DNA from: Fen-1254 sp963769605
GTDB taxonomy: Bacteria > Bacteroidota > Ignavibacteria > UBA10030
Length of the DNA stretch: 64,000 nucleotides
Assembly: GCA_963769605.1 (NCBI GenBank)
Contig: CAVYML010000003.1
Span: forward strand, 434,001-498,000
Direction of reading: 5' to 3'
In this document: piece after piece, positions 17,740-26,381 of the stretch
How positions within the stretch are numbered: position 1 is the stretch's first letter
How the letters are laid out: each line of letters starts with the position of its first letter
Notes under the pieces: model-generated
Database searches by the model: none
Told to the model about the DNA's origin: nothing
Seen by the model: only the letters and a program-made list of their open reading frames with translations
Position numbers and translations under genes: made by a program

Positions 17740-18911
17740 CTCATGTTACGCATAGACAGGATTATTTGAAAAAGCAATGGGTTTCAATTGACGCAATTGA
17801 CTATAGGCAGTCATGAGAGCCTGCATATAGATACCAAGCTTCAAAGCTGTATGATTTTTTCCGGTAGAGATTTTAAGCATTTCGAGTTTGACATAGGCAC
17901 AGAGAGCGGCATAGAAATGGGTTGTTTGTGTGGCAACCGTACGAGTCGGTGATTTTTCAAGAGAAGCATTTTGCTTAAGCGACCTATGATATTCTTCGAC
18001 ATGCCATCGTTTACGATAGAGTGTCGTCATTTCCTCGTAGGTGAGTGTCGTATGACTGGTAACCAAATACAAAACACCAATACTTCCATCTTTGTTTGCA
18101 AAGACTTGTTTGGCCAGCAAAAGCGGGAAATCAACTCCTTCAAGATAGATTTCCATGGTGCTCCGTTCTGTCATGGTCACGGTGTCAACAGACTGATACT
18201 TTCCTTGTCGTTTATCGGTCTTGGAAAGGGCTACCTTACGATTATTTTTCAGCGGCATCACAAAATGTTTCTTCAACGTATGCTTGACAAACATCATGTT
18301 ATCGGCGGAAGCATACCAAACATCGTTCAAAACATAGCAAAATTGAATGCAATTCTTGATACATGCTTGTAACAGACGCTGATAATATGTGTTCTTTGAA
18401 ACAGGACTTCGTCTTCGGTCTTTTTTGGTGGCTGGATCCACATAGTAATCCGTTTTCGCGATAATCTCGAAACCGACAGGTAAAGAGACACCATCGTGTA
18501 CCGGACTATGGTATAATGCTGTCATAAAATTAATCCCTTTGACCTGGCAACCCTTGGTATGATCATAATGCCAGCACACGATATCATTCTCATCCGTGTA
18601 GGGCTTTTCTTCGATGCTATCGTCCAAGGCAATAATACCATTGGGAGATTCTATCTCTCGAACGTGTGGTTTCACCAAATGCCATAAATCTTTTGACCGT
18701 GGGATGGTCTCTGATAATGATCGAGTAATCTTGTCGTGACTCAATGAACCGTGTAATAAGTTCGATAACCGTGTCGCCGGCGTTTGTGAATATGAACATA
18801 TTAAATAATCGCTGTATATATCTAACATTGATTTGTTCATCAGGTAGGTCCTTTCTTTTGCTTAAGGATAACCTAATGTACTCTTCTTTTCTCTATTTTG
18901 CGTAACATGAG
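17740..18911 (-). mobile_element. Insertion sequence of the IS4 group, copy 1 (1,172 bp)
   Basis: Complete element with perfect 13-base terminal inverted repeats CTCATGTTACGCA, one transposase gene, and a 7-base target duplication TTATAAT at 17733-17739 and 18912-18918. A copy with an identical protein and the same length is at 48882-50053. It is inserted between divergent genes (M2-like peptidase and thioredoxin-like protein). Intact ends, intact gene and perfect duplication suggest recent transposition. Confidence 0.95.
17746..18840 (-). CDS. IS4-group DDE transposase, copy 1
   Basis: 364-residue transposase. The catalytic acids are Asp in IIALDDSIEEKPY, Asp in CYVLNDVWYAS and Glu in the YREK signature: YRKRWHVEEYHRSLK fits Y-(2)-R-(3)-E-(6)-K exactly. 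This signature defines the IS4 superfamily; I do not assign a subgroup. The start is supported by GAAAGGA about nine bases upstream. The stop lies six bases from the left inverted repeat, so the gene fills the element. Confidence 0.95.
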   Translation of the reverse strand: MNKSMLDIYSDYLICSYSQTPATRLSNLLHGSLSHDKITRSLSETIPRSKDLWHLVKPHVREIESPNGIIALDDSIEEKPYTDENDIVCWHYDHTKGCQVKGINFMTALYHSPVHDGVSLPVGFEIIAKTDYYVDPATKKDRRRSPVSKNTYYQRLLQACIKNCIQFCYVLNDVWYASADNMMFVKHTLKKHFVMPLKNNRKVALSKTDKRQGKYQSVDTVTMTERSTMEIYLEGVDFPLLLAKQVFANKDGSIGVLYLVTSHTTLTYEEMTTLYRKRWHVEEYHRSLKQNASLEKSPTRTVATQTTHFYAALCAYVKLEMLKISTGKNHTALKLGIYMQALMTAYSQLRQLKPIAFSNNPVYA

Positions 18912-18925
18912 TTATAATCTATAAT
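18898..18925 (+). promoter_or_regulatory. Possible hybrid promoter at the IS right end
   Basis: TTGCGT overlapping the right terminal repeat (18898-18903), 16-base spacer, TATAAT (18920-18925) in the flanking DNA, reading outward towards the thioredoxin-like gene at 18978. IS-derived -35 plus native -10 is a known mode of gene activation; activity here is inferred. Confidence 0.35.
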
Positions 18926-18944
18926 TCAAAAGCATGAAGCGCAA
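18916..18944 (-). promoter_or_regulatory. Predicted minus-strand promoter, now cut off from the M2-like peptidase gene
   Basis: On the minus strand TTGCGC (18944-18939), 17-base spacer, TAGATT (18921-18916). Half of the -10 lies in the IS target duplication. Without the IS it would sit just upstream of the peptidase start; now it points into the transposase gene. Confidence 0.4.
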
Positions 18945-18977
18945 CTGTTATTTTCACGGTTTTGAAAGGAATATCCT

Positions 18978-19529
18978 ATGGCTGCAACAGAATCTCTTGA
19001 AATTCCACTTGGCGCCATTTTGCCGCATTTTGCTCTGTGCGATACGGAAGGCCTGCTCTTTTCAGACGATTCTGCGGCCGGCAAAAAAGGACTTCTCGTT
19101 GTGTTTACCTGCAATCATTGTCCTTATGCAAAAGCCGTCTGGCCCCGATTCATACGCATCGGGAAATATGCTCTTTCCATGGGTGTCAATGTCCTGGCAA
19201 TCAATCCGAATATCAATCCCCAGTATCCTGACGACTCTCCATCCGAAATGAAAAAGAAAATTAAGGAATGGGGAATTCCATTTCCTTATCTCATCGACAG
19301 CAAGCAGGAAGCGGCGCGCGCTTTCAAAGCCCAATGTACACCTGATATCTATCTCTTTGATGAACGGAAAAAACTCGTCTATCACGGACGTATGGACGAT
19401 AACTGGCAGGATGAATCGAAAGTCACAAAGGCGGAATTGAAAGATGCGCTGGAGGATCTTCTGAACGGAAAGCCGATTTCAGAAAAACAAATTCCATCGA
19501 TTGGATGTTCGATTAAGTGGGTTTCTTAG
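18978..19529 (+). CDS. Thioredoxin-like/AhpC-type redoxin family protein
   Basis: 183 residues with a thioredoxin fold of the redoxin/AhpC-TSA type. The active-site motif CNHCPYAK at about residues 45-52 gives a CxxC pair, and the cis-Pro region is AQCTPDIYLFD. Such proteins, with CNHCPY, are widespread and annotated as thioredoxin-family or peroxiredoxin-like without known partners. No signal peptide. GAAAGGAATATCCT before the ATG is a good ribosome site. Upstream DNA is interrupted by the IS, which may now supply part of the promoter. Confidence 0.88.
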   Translation: MAATESLEIPLGAILPHFALCDTEGLLFSDDSAAGKKGLLVVFTCNHCPYAKAVWPRFIRIGKYALSMGVNVLAINPNINPQYPDDSPSEMKKKIKEWGIPFPYLIDSKQEAARAFKAQCTPDIYLFDERKKLVYHGRMDDNWQDESKVTKAELKDALEDLLNGKPISEKQIPSIGCSIKWVS

Positions 19530-19676
19530 AAGTTCGTAGTTCATCGTGCGTAGTTCGTAGGTCGTGGTTTTTAGTTCTTCTAACTTCAGCACTACGAACC
19601 AAGCACTCAGAACACAATGCTGTTTCACTGTTCGTAATTTACCATTCACCATTGACGATTGACCATTTACCGGTCT
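19526..19676. repeat. Heptamer repeat block
   Basis: 7-base words of two kinds: AGTTCGT, CGTAGGT and ACGAACC, AAGCACT (19530-19610), then ACCATTC, ACCATTG, ACCATTT (19640-19672). It separates two convergent genes. Confidence 0.75.
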
Positions 19677-20932
19677 TTGATGATTGCTCTCAGGTGTTCA
19701 AGATCTTTTCTCGCCACGCGAACTGTCAGATGAACGGAATTATCTTCGTACGAGCGCTCGAGCACTTCTCCAAAATCATAAATGGAAGAAATAAGACGCG
19801 GATCGGATTGCGGGACGACGATGGTCTCTTCGACGAATTCCGTATTGACCAGTTCTTGAATCTTTTCTTTTAAGCCGATGATATTAATGCCGCGCATTGC
19901 AGAGATGCAGACAGAACGGGGATATTTTTCCAGCAGGGAGGGAATGATGCCGCGGTCGTTCAGGCGGTCTATTTTGTTGAAAACCATGAGCGTTGTTTTT
20001 TCCGCCGCACCGAGATCCTCCAGAGTTTCCTGCACCACACGAATCTGATCTTCATACAGCGGACTCAGGATATCCACGATATGGAGCAGCAAATCGGCTT
20101 CGGTAACTTCTTCCAGCGTACTTTTGAACGATGCCACCAGGTGATGCGGCAGTTTACGTATAAAGCCTACCGTATCCGTCATAAGTATGGCTGAGGAAGG
20201 GGAAAGGGGAACGATGCGCGTTGTCGGATCGAGCGTTGCAAAGAGTTTGTTTTCCACAAGCACATCGGAACCGGAGAGCAGGTTGAGGAGCGTGGATTTG
20301 CCGACGTTCGTATATCCAACAAGTGCAGCGCGCGTATGTTTGGTGCGCTCTTTACGCTGAGTGGTGCGTTGCTGTGTGATGCGGTCGAGCCGTTCCCGCA
20401 GGTGGCTGATGCGCGTGCGTATCATTCTGCGGTCGGTTTCGATTTGTGTTTCGCCCGGCCCCTTTGTTCCGATGCCGCCGAATTGTTTTGAAAGGTGCGT
20501 CCATTGACGCGTCAGGCGGGGCAGCAGATATTCGAGCTGTGCCAGCTCAACCTGACATTTTGCTTCGCTTGTACGCGCCCGTGCGGCAAAAATATCGAGG
20601 ATAAGCGCACTGCGGTCGAGCACTTTACACTGGAATGCTTTTTCCAGATTGCGAACCTGTACAGCGCTCAGATCGTCGTCGAAAATGACGAGCGAAACTT
20701 TTTCCTGCTCGACTATTTTTCCAATTTCCTCTGCTTTTCCTTTGCCGATGAACGTTGCCGGATCCAGGCGGTCCCGGTCCTGGGACATACGCATAAGCGT
20801 GACGGCCCCTGCCGTATCGGCCAGGAGTTCAAGCTCGTCCAGCGATTCGTCCATTTGCGCCCTCGTCACAAAGTGCGTCGTAACGCCGACGAGGATGCAT
20901 TTTTCTCTCCCGCTCGAAGCAAGTTCAATCAT
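19667..20932 (-). CDS. hflX: GTPase HflX
   Basis: 421-residue ribosome-associated GTPase that splits stalled or hibernating 70S ribosomes. The N-terminal HflX domain (DPATFIGKGKAEEI) is followed by the linker GPGETQIETDRR, then a Ras-like G domain: G1 GYTNVGKST, G3 DTVGFI, G4 NKID, G5 near CISAMRG. The C-terminal tail is short. Length and motifs are standard. It is followed, convergently, by the thioredoxin-like gene. No strong promoter was identified before it. Confidence 0.97.
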   Translation of the reverse strand: MIELASSGREKCILVGVTTHFVTRAQMDESLDELELLADTAGAVTLMRMSQDRDRLDPATFIGKGKAEEIGKIVEQEKVSLVIFDDDLSAVQVRNLEKAFQCKVLDRSALILDIFAARARTSEAKCQVELAQLEYLLPRLTRQWTHLSKQFGGIGTKGPGETQIETDRRMIRTRISHLRERLDRITQQRTTQRKERTKHTRAALVGYTNVGKSTLLNLLSGSDVLVENKLFATLDPTTRIVPLSPSSAILMTDTVGFIRKLPHHLVASFKSTLEEVTEADLLLHIVDILSPLYEDQIRVVQETLEDLGAAEKTTLMVFNKIDRLNDRGIIPSLLEKYPRSVCISAMRGINIIGLKEKIQELVNTEFVEETIVVPQSDPRLISSIYDFGEVLERSYEDNSVHLTVRVARKDLEHLRAIIKDR

Positions 20933-21032
20933 ATTTTACCGCTGATCATTGTGAGATAGATCATTATGTGACTGGTCGTTTGATCATCCTTTTATTGAAA
21001 GCTACAAAAAAGGAATGTAGATTCAAAAGTTT

Positions 21033-23210
21033 TTAAGGCCTTTCTTCAGGCTTGAAAGCGGGTTCTTGAAACGAGGCCGTTTTTTCCCTTAGATCCCGTG
21101 CAAGAAATGTTTCGATCAGGAGAACGATCAGCGCAGCAATAAGCAGCGGTTTCCACAATTCTGATCCGAGCCTCATTTCTGTTACGGCGGATTGAACGTC
21201 TTGCGGCAATGTCACGGTTCGTATCCGGGACCGGGAAACGCCGAACAGGTCGAAGAGATGCTGAATTTTATTATCATCGGCCGGCAGAAGAAACGATTCC
21301 AGAGGATCGACATTGACGGCAATTTTCTGCACAACGGCGCTTCCGTTTCTAATCGTATAAATTCCCGGGTATTGGGTCTGTGAAATTTGAAGAACGGAAT
21401 GGTCTCCTCTTCGAAGAGGTTTTGCAATAATTTCATTTTTTCCCGCCGCGTCGATGCGAAAGAGCGCGTCGGGGAGTGTGCGCATCCGGAGCGACAACTC
21501 GTCGCCGCAAAGGAGGCTGTTAGCCGGGGAATAATTTTGCACGGCATACGAAACGCATCGGCAGAGAAGCGGCACAAACAGACCTTTTAACGGAAAATCG
21601 GACCATCGCGTATTCGGAGCAACGCTGAACATCAGCACACGTCCCTCTCCTGCTGTGTTTTCCGTCAGGAAAGGCATTCCGTTCGAAGCGTTGATAATTG
21701 TCTGTGTGCCGGCATTCGGCAGGAGCTGCATATAAATTTTTATCTGCGGAGATTCGATTTGTTTTTCCGGCGAACCGGATAAACCCTTGCCTGCGGTTTC
21801 CTCGAACATTCCAAGGAAAATCGGATGACGTTTATCGATTTTTCCGAATTCAAGATAGCCGGATTGGTTCGCTGCTGTTTGAGTTTCTTCCCGGCCGCCG
21901 ATTTCCGACAGTCCCAGGGGTTTTGCGATTTCAGTATTAAAGAGAGGAATATCCATCCGGTCGTCCGGGAAGACGATCATGCCGCCGCCGCTGGAAATGA
22001 ACGTCCGGATTTGTGCGGCGCGTTCGGAAGTCAATCCCTGAAACGATGCGATGACCAGCACATTTGTTCCGGAAAGAATCGTGGAATTCAGCCGGTCGAA
22101 AGACACCTGTGTGATTTTTAAATTCGCTGTGCTGTCCGAAATCCATGTAGAAAATGCAAGAGAACAATAGCGCGTATCGGCCGGAGATCCGATGAGGCAG
22201 AGAGAAATTTGTTCCGGGATAGTAACTGCAAAGTACCGTATGTTGTCGAATTCGAGGTCGTCGTCTTCCAAAAGGACATATCCCTGGAGCGGGCCTCTTT
22301 GTTTTGGGATCAGAGAAAATTCGACCTCGGTCCGTCTTCCGGCATCGATGTCGACGCTTTTTTCCGCCACCCGAACGCCGTCCTGAAAAATTCCAACAAC
22401 ATGATTGGTTAATCGGGACGATCCCTCATTGGCGATTGTTGCACGCACAAGAAACGGTTTCCCCGTTTCCAGTATTGCGTTTGGAAGCGTCAATGATTCG
22501 ACAGATGCATTATGGATTGTTCGACCGGCTGTACGGATAAGAAAGAAATGTGAATGTTCAGGAAAGATATTCACTGCATTCTGTCCCGTTTCCGTAATGC
22601 CGGCTTGAAAATCGGAAAAGATGTACACTTCTTTATTGAAATTCCGTGAAGCTGCAAGAATCGCAGCTGCTTTCCCCAGCGCAAGGCGCAACGGCCTGCG
22701 GATTGCAGACGGCTGAATTTCGCGAAGAGCGCTCCGAACAGCGGCTATATTTTTTTGCGGCACGAACTGAATGTCCGGAGATCCTGCATCTGAAAGCCTG
22801 ATGAGTGCAGCCTCGTCTCCTTCTTTAAGCATGGTAAGAACTTTAGAGGCTGCTTCTTTTGCCTGAGCCAGGAATTTTCCCTGTTCGTTGGCGGCTGTCA
22901 TGCTGTAGGAATCATCGAGAATAATAACCGCAGTCGTTTTTGTTGATTCTGAAAGCCCACCGGTGAGAAAACCTTTCATTGTCGGCCTGGAAAAAACGAG
23001 GACAAGAAGAACAATCAAAAGCGTGCGGACCATGAGTAAAAGAAGCTGCCGGAGCTTGATCTGCCGGATTTTTGTTTTTTGCAATTCCTTGAGAAATGCC
23101 AGGGTGCTGAATTCTATGGTCCGCAGCTTGCGTTTGTTGAGCAAGTGAAGAGCAACAGGAATTCCGGCAGCTAAAAGTCCCAACAGCATCAATGGATTAA
23201 GGAAAGTCAT
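21033..23210 (-). CDS. BatA-domain/von Willebrand factor A membrane protein
   Basis: 725 residues. The N-terminus is the BatA (Aerotolerance regulator N-terminal) module, two membrane helices around FLNPLMLLGLLAAGIPVALH and LLLMVRTLLIVLLVLVF with the basic loop KIRQIKLRQ between. A VWA domain follows with the metal-ion-dependent site DDSYSMT near residue 97. The long middle is predicted periplasmic, and a last helix (LLIAALIVLLIETFLA) anchors the C-terminus. Proteins like this occur beside MoxR/DUF58 genes in Bacteroidota, but no such neighbours are here. Function unknown. Confidence 0.88.
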   Translation of the reverse strand: MTFLNPLMLLGLLAAGIPVALHLLNKRKLRTIEFSTLAFLKELQKTKIRQIKLRQLLLLMVRTLLIVLLVLVFSRPTMKGFLTGGLSESTKTTAVIILDDSYSMTAANEQGKFLAQAKEAASKVLTMLKEGDEAALIRLSDAGSPDIQFVPQKNIAAVRSALREIQPSAIRRPLRLALGKAAAILAASRNFNKEVYIFSDFQAGITETGQNAVNIFPEHSHFFLIRTAGRTIHNASVESLTLPNAILETGKPFLVRATIANEGSSRLTNHVVGIFQDGVRVAEKSVDIDAGRRTEVEFSLIPKQRGPLQGYVLLEDDDLEFDNIRYFAVTIPEQISLCLIGSPADTRYCSLAFSTWISDSTANLKITQVSFDRLNSTILSGTNVLVIASFQGLTSERAAQIRTFISSGGGMIVFPDDRMDIPLFNTEIAKPLGLSEIGGREETQTAANQSGYLEFGKIDKRHPIFLGMFEETAGKGLSGSPEKQIESPQIKIYMQLLPNAGTQTIINASNGMPFLTENTAGEGRVLMFSVAPNTRWSDFPLKGLFVPLLCRCVSYAVQNYSPANSLLCGDELSLRMRTLPDALFRIDAAGKNEIIAKPLRRGDHSVLQISQTQYPGIYTIRNGSAVVQKIAVNVDPLESFLLPADDNKIQHLFDLFGVSRSRIRTVTLPQDVQSAVTEMRLGSELWKPLLIAALIVLLIETFLARDLREKTASFQEPAFKPEERP

Positions 23211-23211
23211 G

Positions 23212-23282
23212 ATAAATGGTTAATGGTTAATGGCATAGAGCATAGAGCAAACTAAGAACTACGAACCAAGAACTACGAATTA
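23212..23282. repeat. Heptamer repeat block
   Basis: 7-base words ATGGTTA (repeated), ATAGAGC (repeated), then AAGAACT, ACGAACC, AAGAACT, ACGAATT. It fills the gap between two minus-strand genes. Confidence 0.75.
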
Positions 23283-23804
23283 TTGTTTTACCCGTTTCCA
23301 GGTAATGCGGTCGCCGACGGAAATATTATGCCTGTCGGTAAATCCGGCGTTGACCTCAAGCACAAGCAAAGTCGGAGCAGTTGCCGTATAATTCTGCTCC
23401 GAAAAAGGAGTCGTGTTCTTATGGATCGTTACGATCAATCCGGTTTTATTGATAAAAATCATATCGAGCGAAAGGACGCAGTTTTTCATCCAGAACGAAG
23501 CGTAAAATTCTTCATCAAAAACAAAGAGCATACCTTTCAGCTCATCCATCGCCGGCCGCTCCATCATTCCAACCTCGCGTCTGCTGTCGTTGTCGGCGAT
23601 TTCGATGTCGATGCCGATGATCGGTTGATCATCTTTGCGGAGAAAAATCAGTTCTCCCTCCTTTTTAAACTGAGGTGCAGCCGAGGCAGTATCTTGATCG
23701 TTTTTTTTCGGCACAGCAATGGCAATAACTATGATAAGAATAATAAATGCAATGGATAATATAATCCATTTATTTTTTAATTGTGCCGATTTCGTTTTTT
23801 CCAT
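23280..23804 (-). CDS. DUF192-family membrane-anchored protein
   Basis: 174 residues with an N-terminal membrane helix (WIILSIAFIILIIVIAIAVP) and a DUF192 domain outside: IEIADNDSRREVGMMERP, GMLFVFDEEFYASFWMKN and a C-terminal VLEVNAGFTDRHNISVGD. The WMKN and NAG motifs are family hallmarks. DUF192 has no firm function. It starts 41 bases after the stop of the M49 gene on the same strand and may be co-transcribed with it and with the BatA protein. Confidence 0.92.
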   Translation of the reverse strand: MEKTKSAQLKNKWIILSIAFIILIIVIAIAVPKKNDQDTASAAPQFKKEGELIFLRKDDQPIIGIDIEIADNDSRREVGMMERPAMDELKGMLFVFDEEFYASFWMKNCVLSLDMIFINKTGLIVTIHKNTTPFSEQNYTATAPTLLVLEVNAGFTDRHNISVGDRITWKRVKQ

Positions 23805-23845
23805 CTTTTTGTTCTCTCATTTGGCATTTTTAAGTTTCTATCGAC

Positions 23846-25537
23846 TCAGCGCAAAGCGTTTGCCGGAGACCGGACAGCCGTAAAGATCGGCGTAATGTCG
23901 ACGGGAATTCCGTTCAATTTGTCTAAAGCGCGCTGCATGGCCGGATGAATGATGGCAAAGCGGTCGATCAGAGCGAGTCCTTTTTTGTACGATCCTTCCG
24001 CCTGAAGCGTGAGGATTTCTCCGGTTAGTTTTTTTACAGCGTCTTTCGCCTTGTCCGGATCGATGCTGAATGTCCCTTTGATTTCATCGATATTTATAGC
24101 TCCTTCCAGTGTCAGATAATTGAATTGGAGTGCAGCCCCTTTCCCGTGCGCCTCATTGATACCGAACCGGACGGAACGGAACATGCTTGTAAAAAATGTA
24201 ACATACATTTCTTTCTCGAGCTTTTTATTCAGAACACCTTTGTCGATCAGATACTGCAGTGCAAAGAGTCCCGTAATGTCCGCTTTTGCTTCTTCCAGCG
24301 GAGAGTAGATCTCTTTCAGTTCTTTCCGCACAGTGGACGGTTTTCCTTTGATCATAAGAGTATGCGGCCCGAGCCCATGCATGAGTTCATGTGCAAGGAT
24401 ATGAGTAAAGAACGCATCGAATGAAACGAACTTAGTTTGCGTGGAATCGAGAATGATTTTGGAAATCGGAACAAGTACGTTCTTGAATTTTGCCTCCTGC
24501 ATGTTTTTCAGCAAGACGCGCTTCGAACCTTTTTCACGAACAATTCGTTCGTCGTTCGGCAGGTTGAAAGCCGCGGTCTGGACGCCGCTGTTGCCTTCTC
24601 CGGATGCATAGATAAGGTCGACAACGCGGATGGGAGAAAGAGCGGCAAGTTTCGGATTGCGGTATGCCGGATCGAGCGGAAGATTGTTTTCGATCTCCTG
24701 CAAAAAGCCTCTGAACTTCGCCAGTTTCGAGGTCTCCGCGTCGTCCTGCAGGGTTACAAACGCTTCAAACGCGGCTTTATAATTGAACATGCCGTCCATG
24801 TATGTTTCGGACGGACCGATTGTAACGTCGATCGGCGCATCGAGTTCCATCCATGCTATATCGCTTGCATAATAGTCGTTGTTCAGAAAAGCGGCGGCTC
24901 GAGCGCGAAGATATTTTTTAAGCGATGGGTTACGGGTCAATGCCGCAGCTTCTTCAAGCAATTTTGCCGCCGGAGCGAGCCAGGGGCGGTATTCTTCGCT
25001 GTATGGAACGACCTTCAATTTTTTCCGGCCATCGCGGCGAATAAGCGTAAAGAATCCGACCGCCTGCTCTTTTGTATTTTCATCGAGCGTGGGAAGCCAT
25101 GTATTGAATTCTTCTCTCGTCATATCGTCCGGATAATATTCGGCTTGTTCCGGCTGCCGGGCCGGAATGCCGTCCAGAAACGCATTGCCGTCGTCGAGCT
25201 GCGACCATGGTCCCATATTAATGAGAAAATATTGAAGCCGTTCTTTTCCTGTTTCCGACGTGTCGGCTTTTAATTGTTTCAGTATGTCCGGATTATTTTG
25301 CCGGACCTGCCGGAAATAAATTTCGTCCATCAGCCGTGCTGCCTCAATGATTTTCTGAAGCGCTTTTGTATCGTTCGGTTTCAGTGAAGAAATATCGGCG
25401 CACACGGCGGCAGGTGCGAATCGGGCGATTTTTTGTGCAAGAGTCATTTCTAATTGTTCCTTGGACGGTTCGGATTTTTTACAGGCGAGTGCGCTCAGGA
25501 CCAGGAGAGCGGTTAAACAGAGATGTGAAGAGTTCAT
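23846..25537 (-). CDS. Dipeptidyl-peptidase III-like (M49) lipoprotein
   Basis: 563 residues, predicted lipoprotein (lipobox LSALAC, Cys19). The zinc site is HELMH at 383-387 and the second M49 motif is EEAKAD at 415-420. Classical DPP III has a six-residue HExxGH; the five-residue form is known in Caldithrix abyssi DPP III. The N-terminal half is helical as in this family. It would cleave dipeptides from short peptides at the cell envelope. Family assignment is good, substrate unknown. Transcribed away from the divergent two-component system. Confidence 0.88.
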   Translation of the reverse strand: MNSSHLCLTALLVLSALACKKSEPSKEQLEMTLAQKIARFAPAAVCADISSLKPNDTKALQKIIEAARLMDEIYFRQVRQNNPDILKQLKADTSETGKERLQYFLINMGPWSQLDDGNAFLDGIPARQPEQAEYYPDDMTREEFNTWLPTLDENTKEQAVGFFTLIRRDGRKKLKVVPYSEEYRPWLAPAAKLLEEAAALTRNPSLKKYLRARAAAFLNNDYYASDIAWMELDAPIDVTIGPSETYMDGMFNYKAAFEAFVTLQDDAETSKLAKFRGFLQEIENNLPLDPAYRNPKLAALSPIRVVDLIYASGEGNSGVQTAAFNLPNDERIVREKGSKRVLLKNMQEAKFKNVLVPISKIILDSTQTKFVSFDAFFTHILAHELMHGLGPHTLMIKGKPSTVRKELKEIYSPLEEAKADITGLFALQYLIDKGVLNKKLEKEMYVTFFTSMFRSVRFGINEAHGKGAALQFNYLTLEGAINIDEIKGTFSIDPDKAKDAVKKLTGEILTLQAEGSYKKGLALIDRFAIIHPAMQRALDKLNGIPVDITPIFTAVRSPANALR

Positions 25538-25625
25538 TGGATCTCGTTGTCGATAAATATTAATATAAAGAGAATTTCCGGAAAGGATACTCCAAAAGCA
25601 AGATCCGGCGCATACCGGAGGGCAT

Positions 25626-25654
25626 TTGTAAGTTTCCGGAATTACCGCTACATT
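25626..25654 (+). promoter_or_regulatory. Predicted promoter of the two-component operon
   Basis: TTGTAA (25626-25631), 17-base spacer, TACATT (25649-25654) preceded by GC, 37 bases before the response-regulator ATG. An AT-rich stretch follows. Confidence 0.55.
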
Positions 25655-25691
25655 TTATATATATAATATCCACCACACAAAGGACATATCT

Positions 25692-26381
25692 ATGCGTATC
25701 CTCATCGTTGAGGACGAACAAAAAGTCGCCCGCTTTCTAAAAAAAGGTCTTGAAGCCGAGGGATATGAAATAGAAGTCGCAAATGACGGAGAACTCGGGG
25801 AACAGCTTGCGCGTACAGGATCGTTCGATGTCGTGCTTCTTGATGTTCTGCTGCCGAAAAAGGACGGATTTTCTGTTCTTCATGATCTTCGAAAAAATTC
25901 TATCCGAACACCTATTGTCATGCTGACGGCGCGCAGTGCGACGGAGGATATCGTCGGAGGGCTCGATAAGGGAGCGGATGATTATTTGACGAAGCCGTTT
26001 TCTTTTGAAGAACTTCTTGCGCGGGTACGATCCGTCGTCCGCCGCAACGGGCAGATGAAGACGAAACTCCAATTCTTAGATCTTTCGCTCGATACGGTTG
26101 CTCACAAAGCACACCGCAACGGAAAGCAGATTGAACTGACCACGCGCGAATATGCCTTGCTTGAATATTTTATGCGTAGCCAGGGAAAGCTGATCAGCCG
26201 TCAGGAACTGGCAAAGGAAATCTGGGGATACGATTTCGATCCGGGAACAAATGTTGTCGATGTGTATGTAAATCACCTCCGGAAAAAAGTCGATGCGGAT
26301 TCCAAGGTTAAGCTGTTCCAGACGGAGCGCGGCAAAGGTTATTACCTTTCCAACACGAAACTGAATTTTAAGAATACATGA
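25692..26381 (+). CDS. OmpR/PhoB-family response regulator
   Basis: 229 residues. The receiver domain has acidic pocket E7-D8, phospho-acceptor Asp51 (VVLLDVLLPKKDG), Thr in VMLTAR and Lys in LTKPFSF. The C-terminal winged helix has LTTREYALLEYFM and NVVDVYVNHLRKKVD. The closest named relatives are CusR/ArlR-like regulators, which respond to metals or envelope state; the target genes are not evident here. The stop overlaps the kinase start by four bases (ATGA). Confidence 0.96.
   Translation: MRILIVEDEQKVARFLKKGLEAEGYEIEVANDGELGEQLARTGSFDVVLLDVLLPKKDGFSVLHDLRKNSIRTPIVMLTARSATEDIVGGLDKGADDYLTKPFSFEELLARVRSVVRRNGQMKTKLQFLDLSLDTVAHKAHRNGKQIELTTREYALLEYFMRSQGKLISRQELAKEIWGYDFDPGTNVVDVYVNHLRKKVDADSKVKLFQTERGKGYYLSNTKLNFKNT

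Noticed and set aside
17971..18372. Plus-strand frame inside the IS (also in copy 2)
   Set aside because: Antisense to the transposase, duplicated only because the IS is duplicated.
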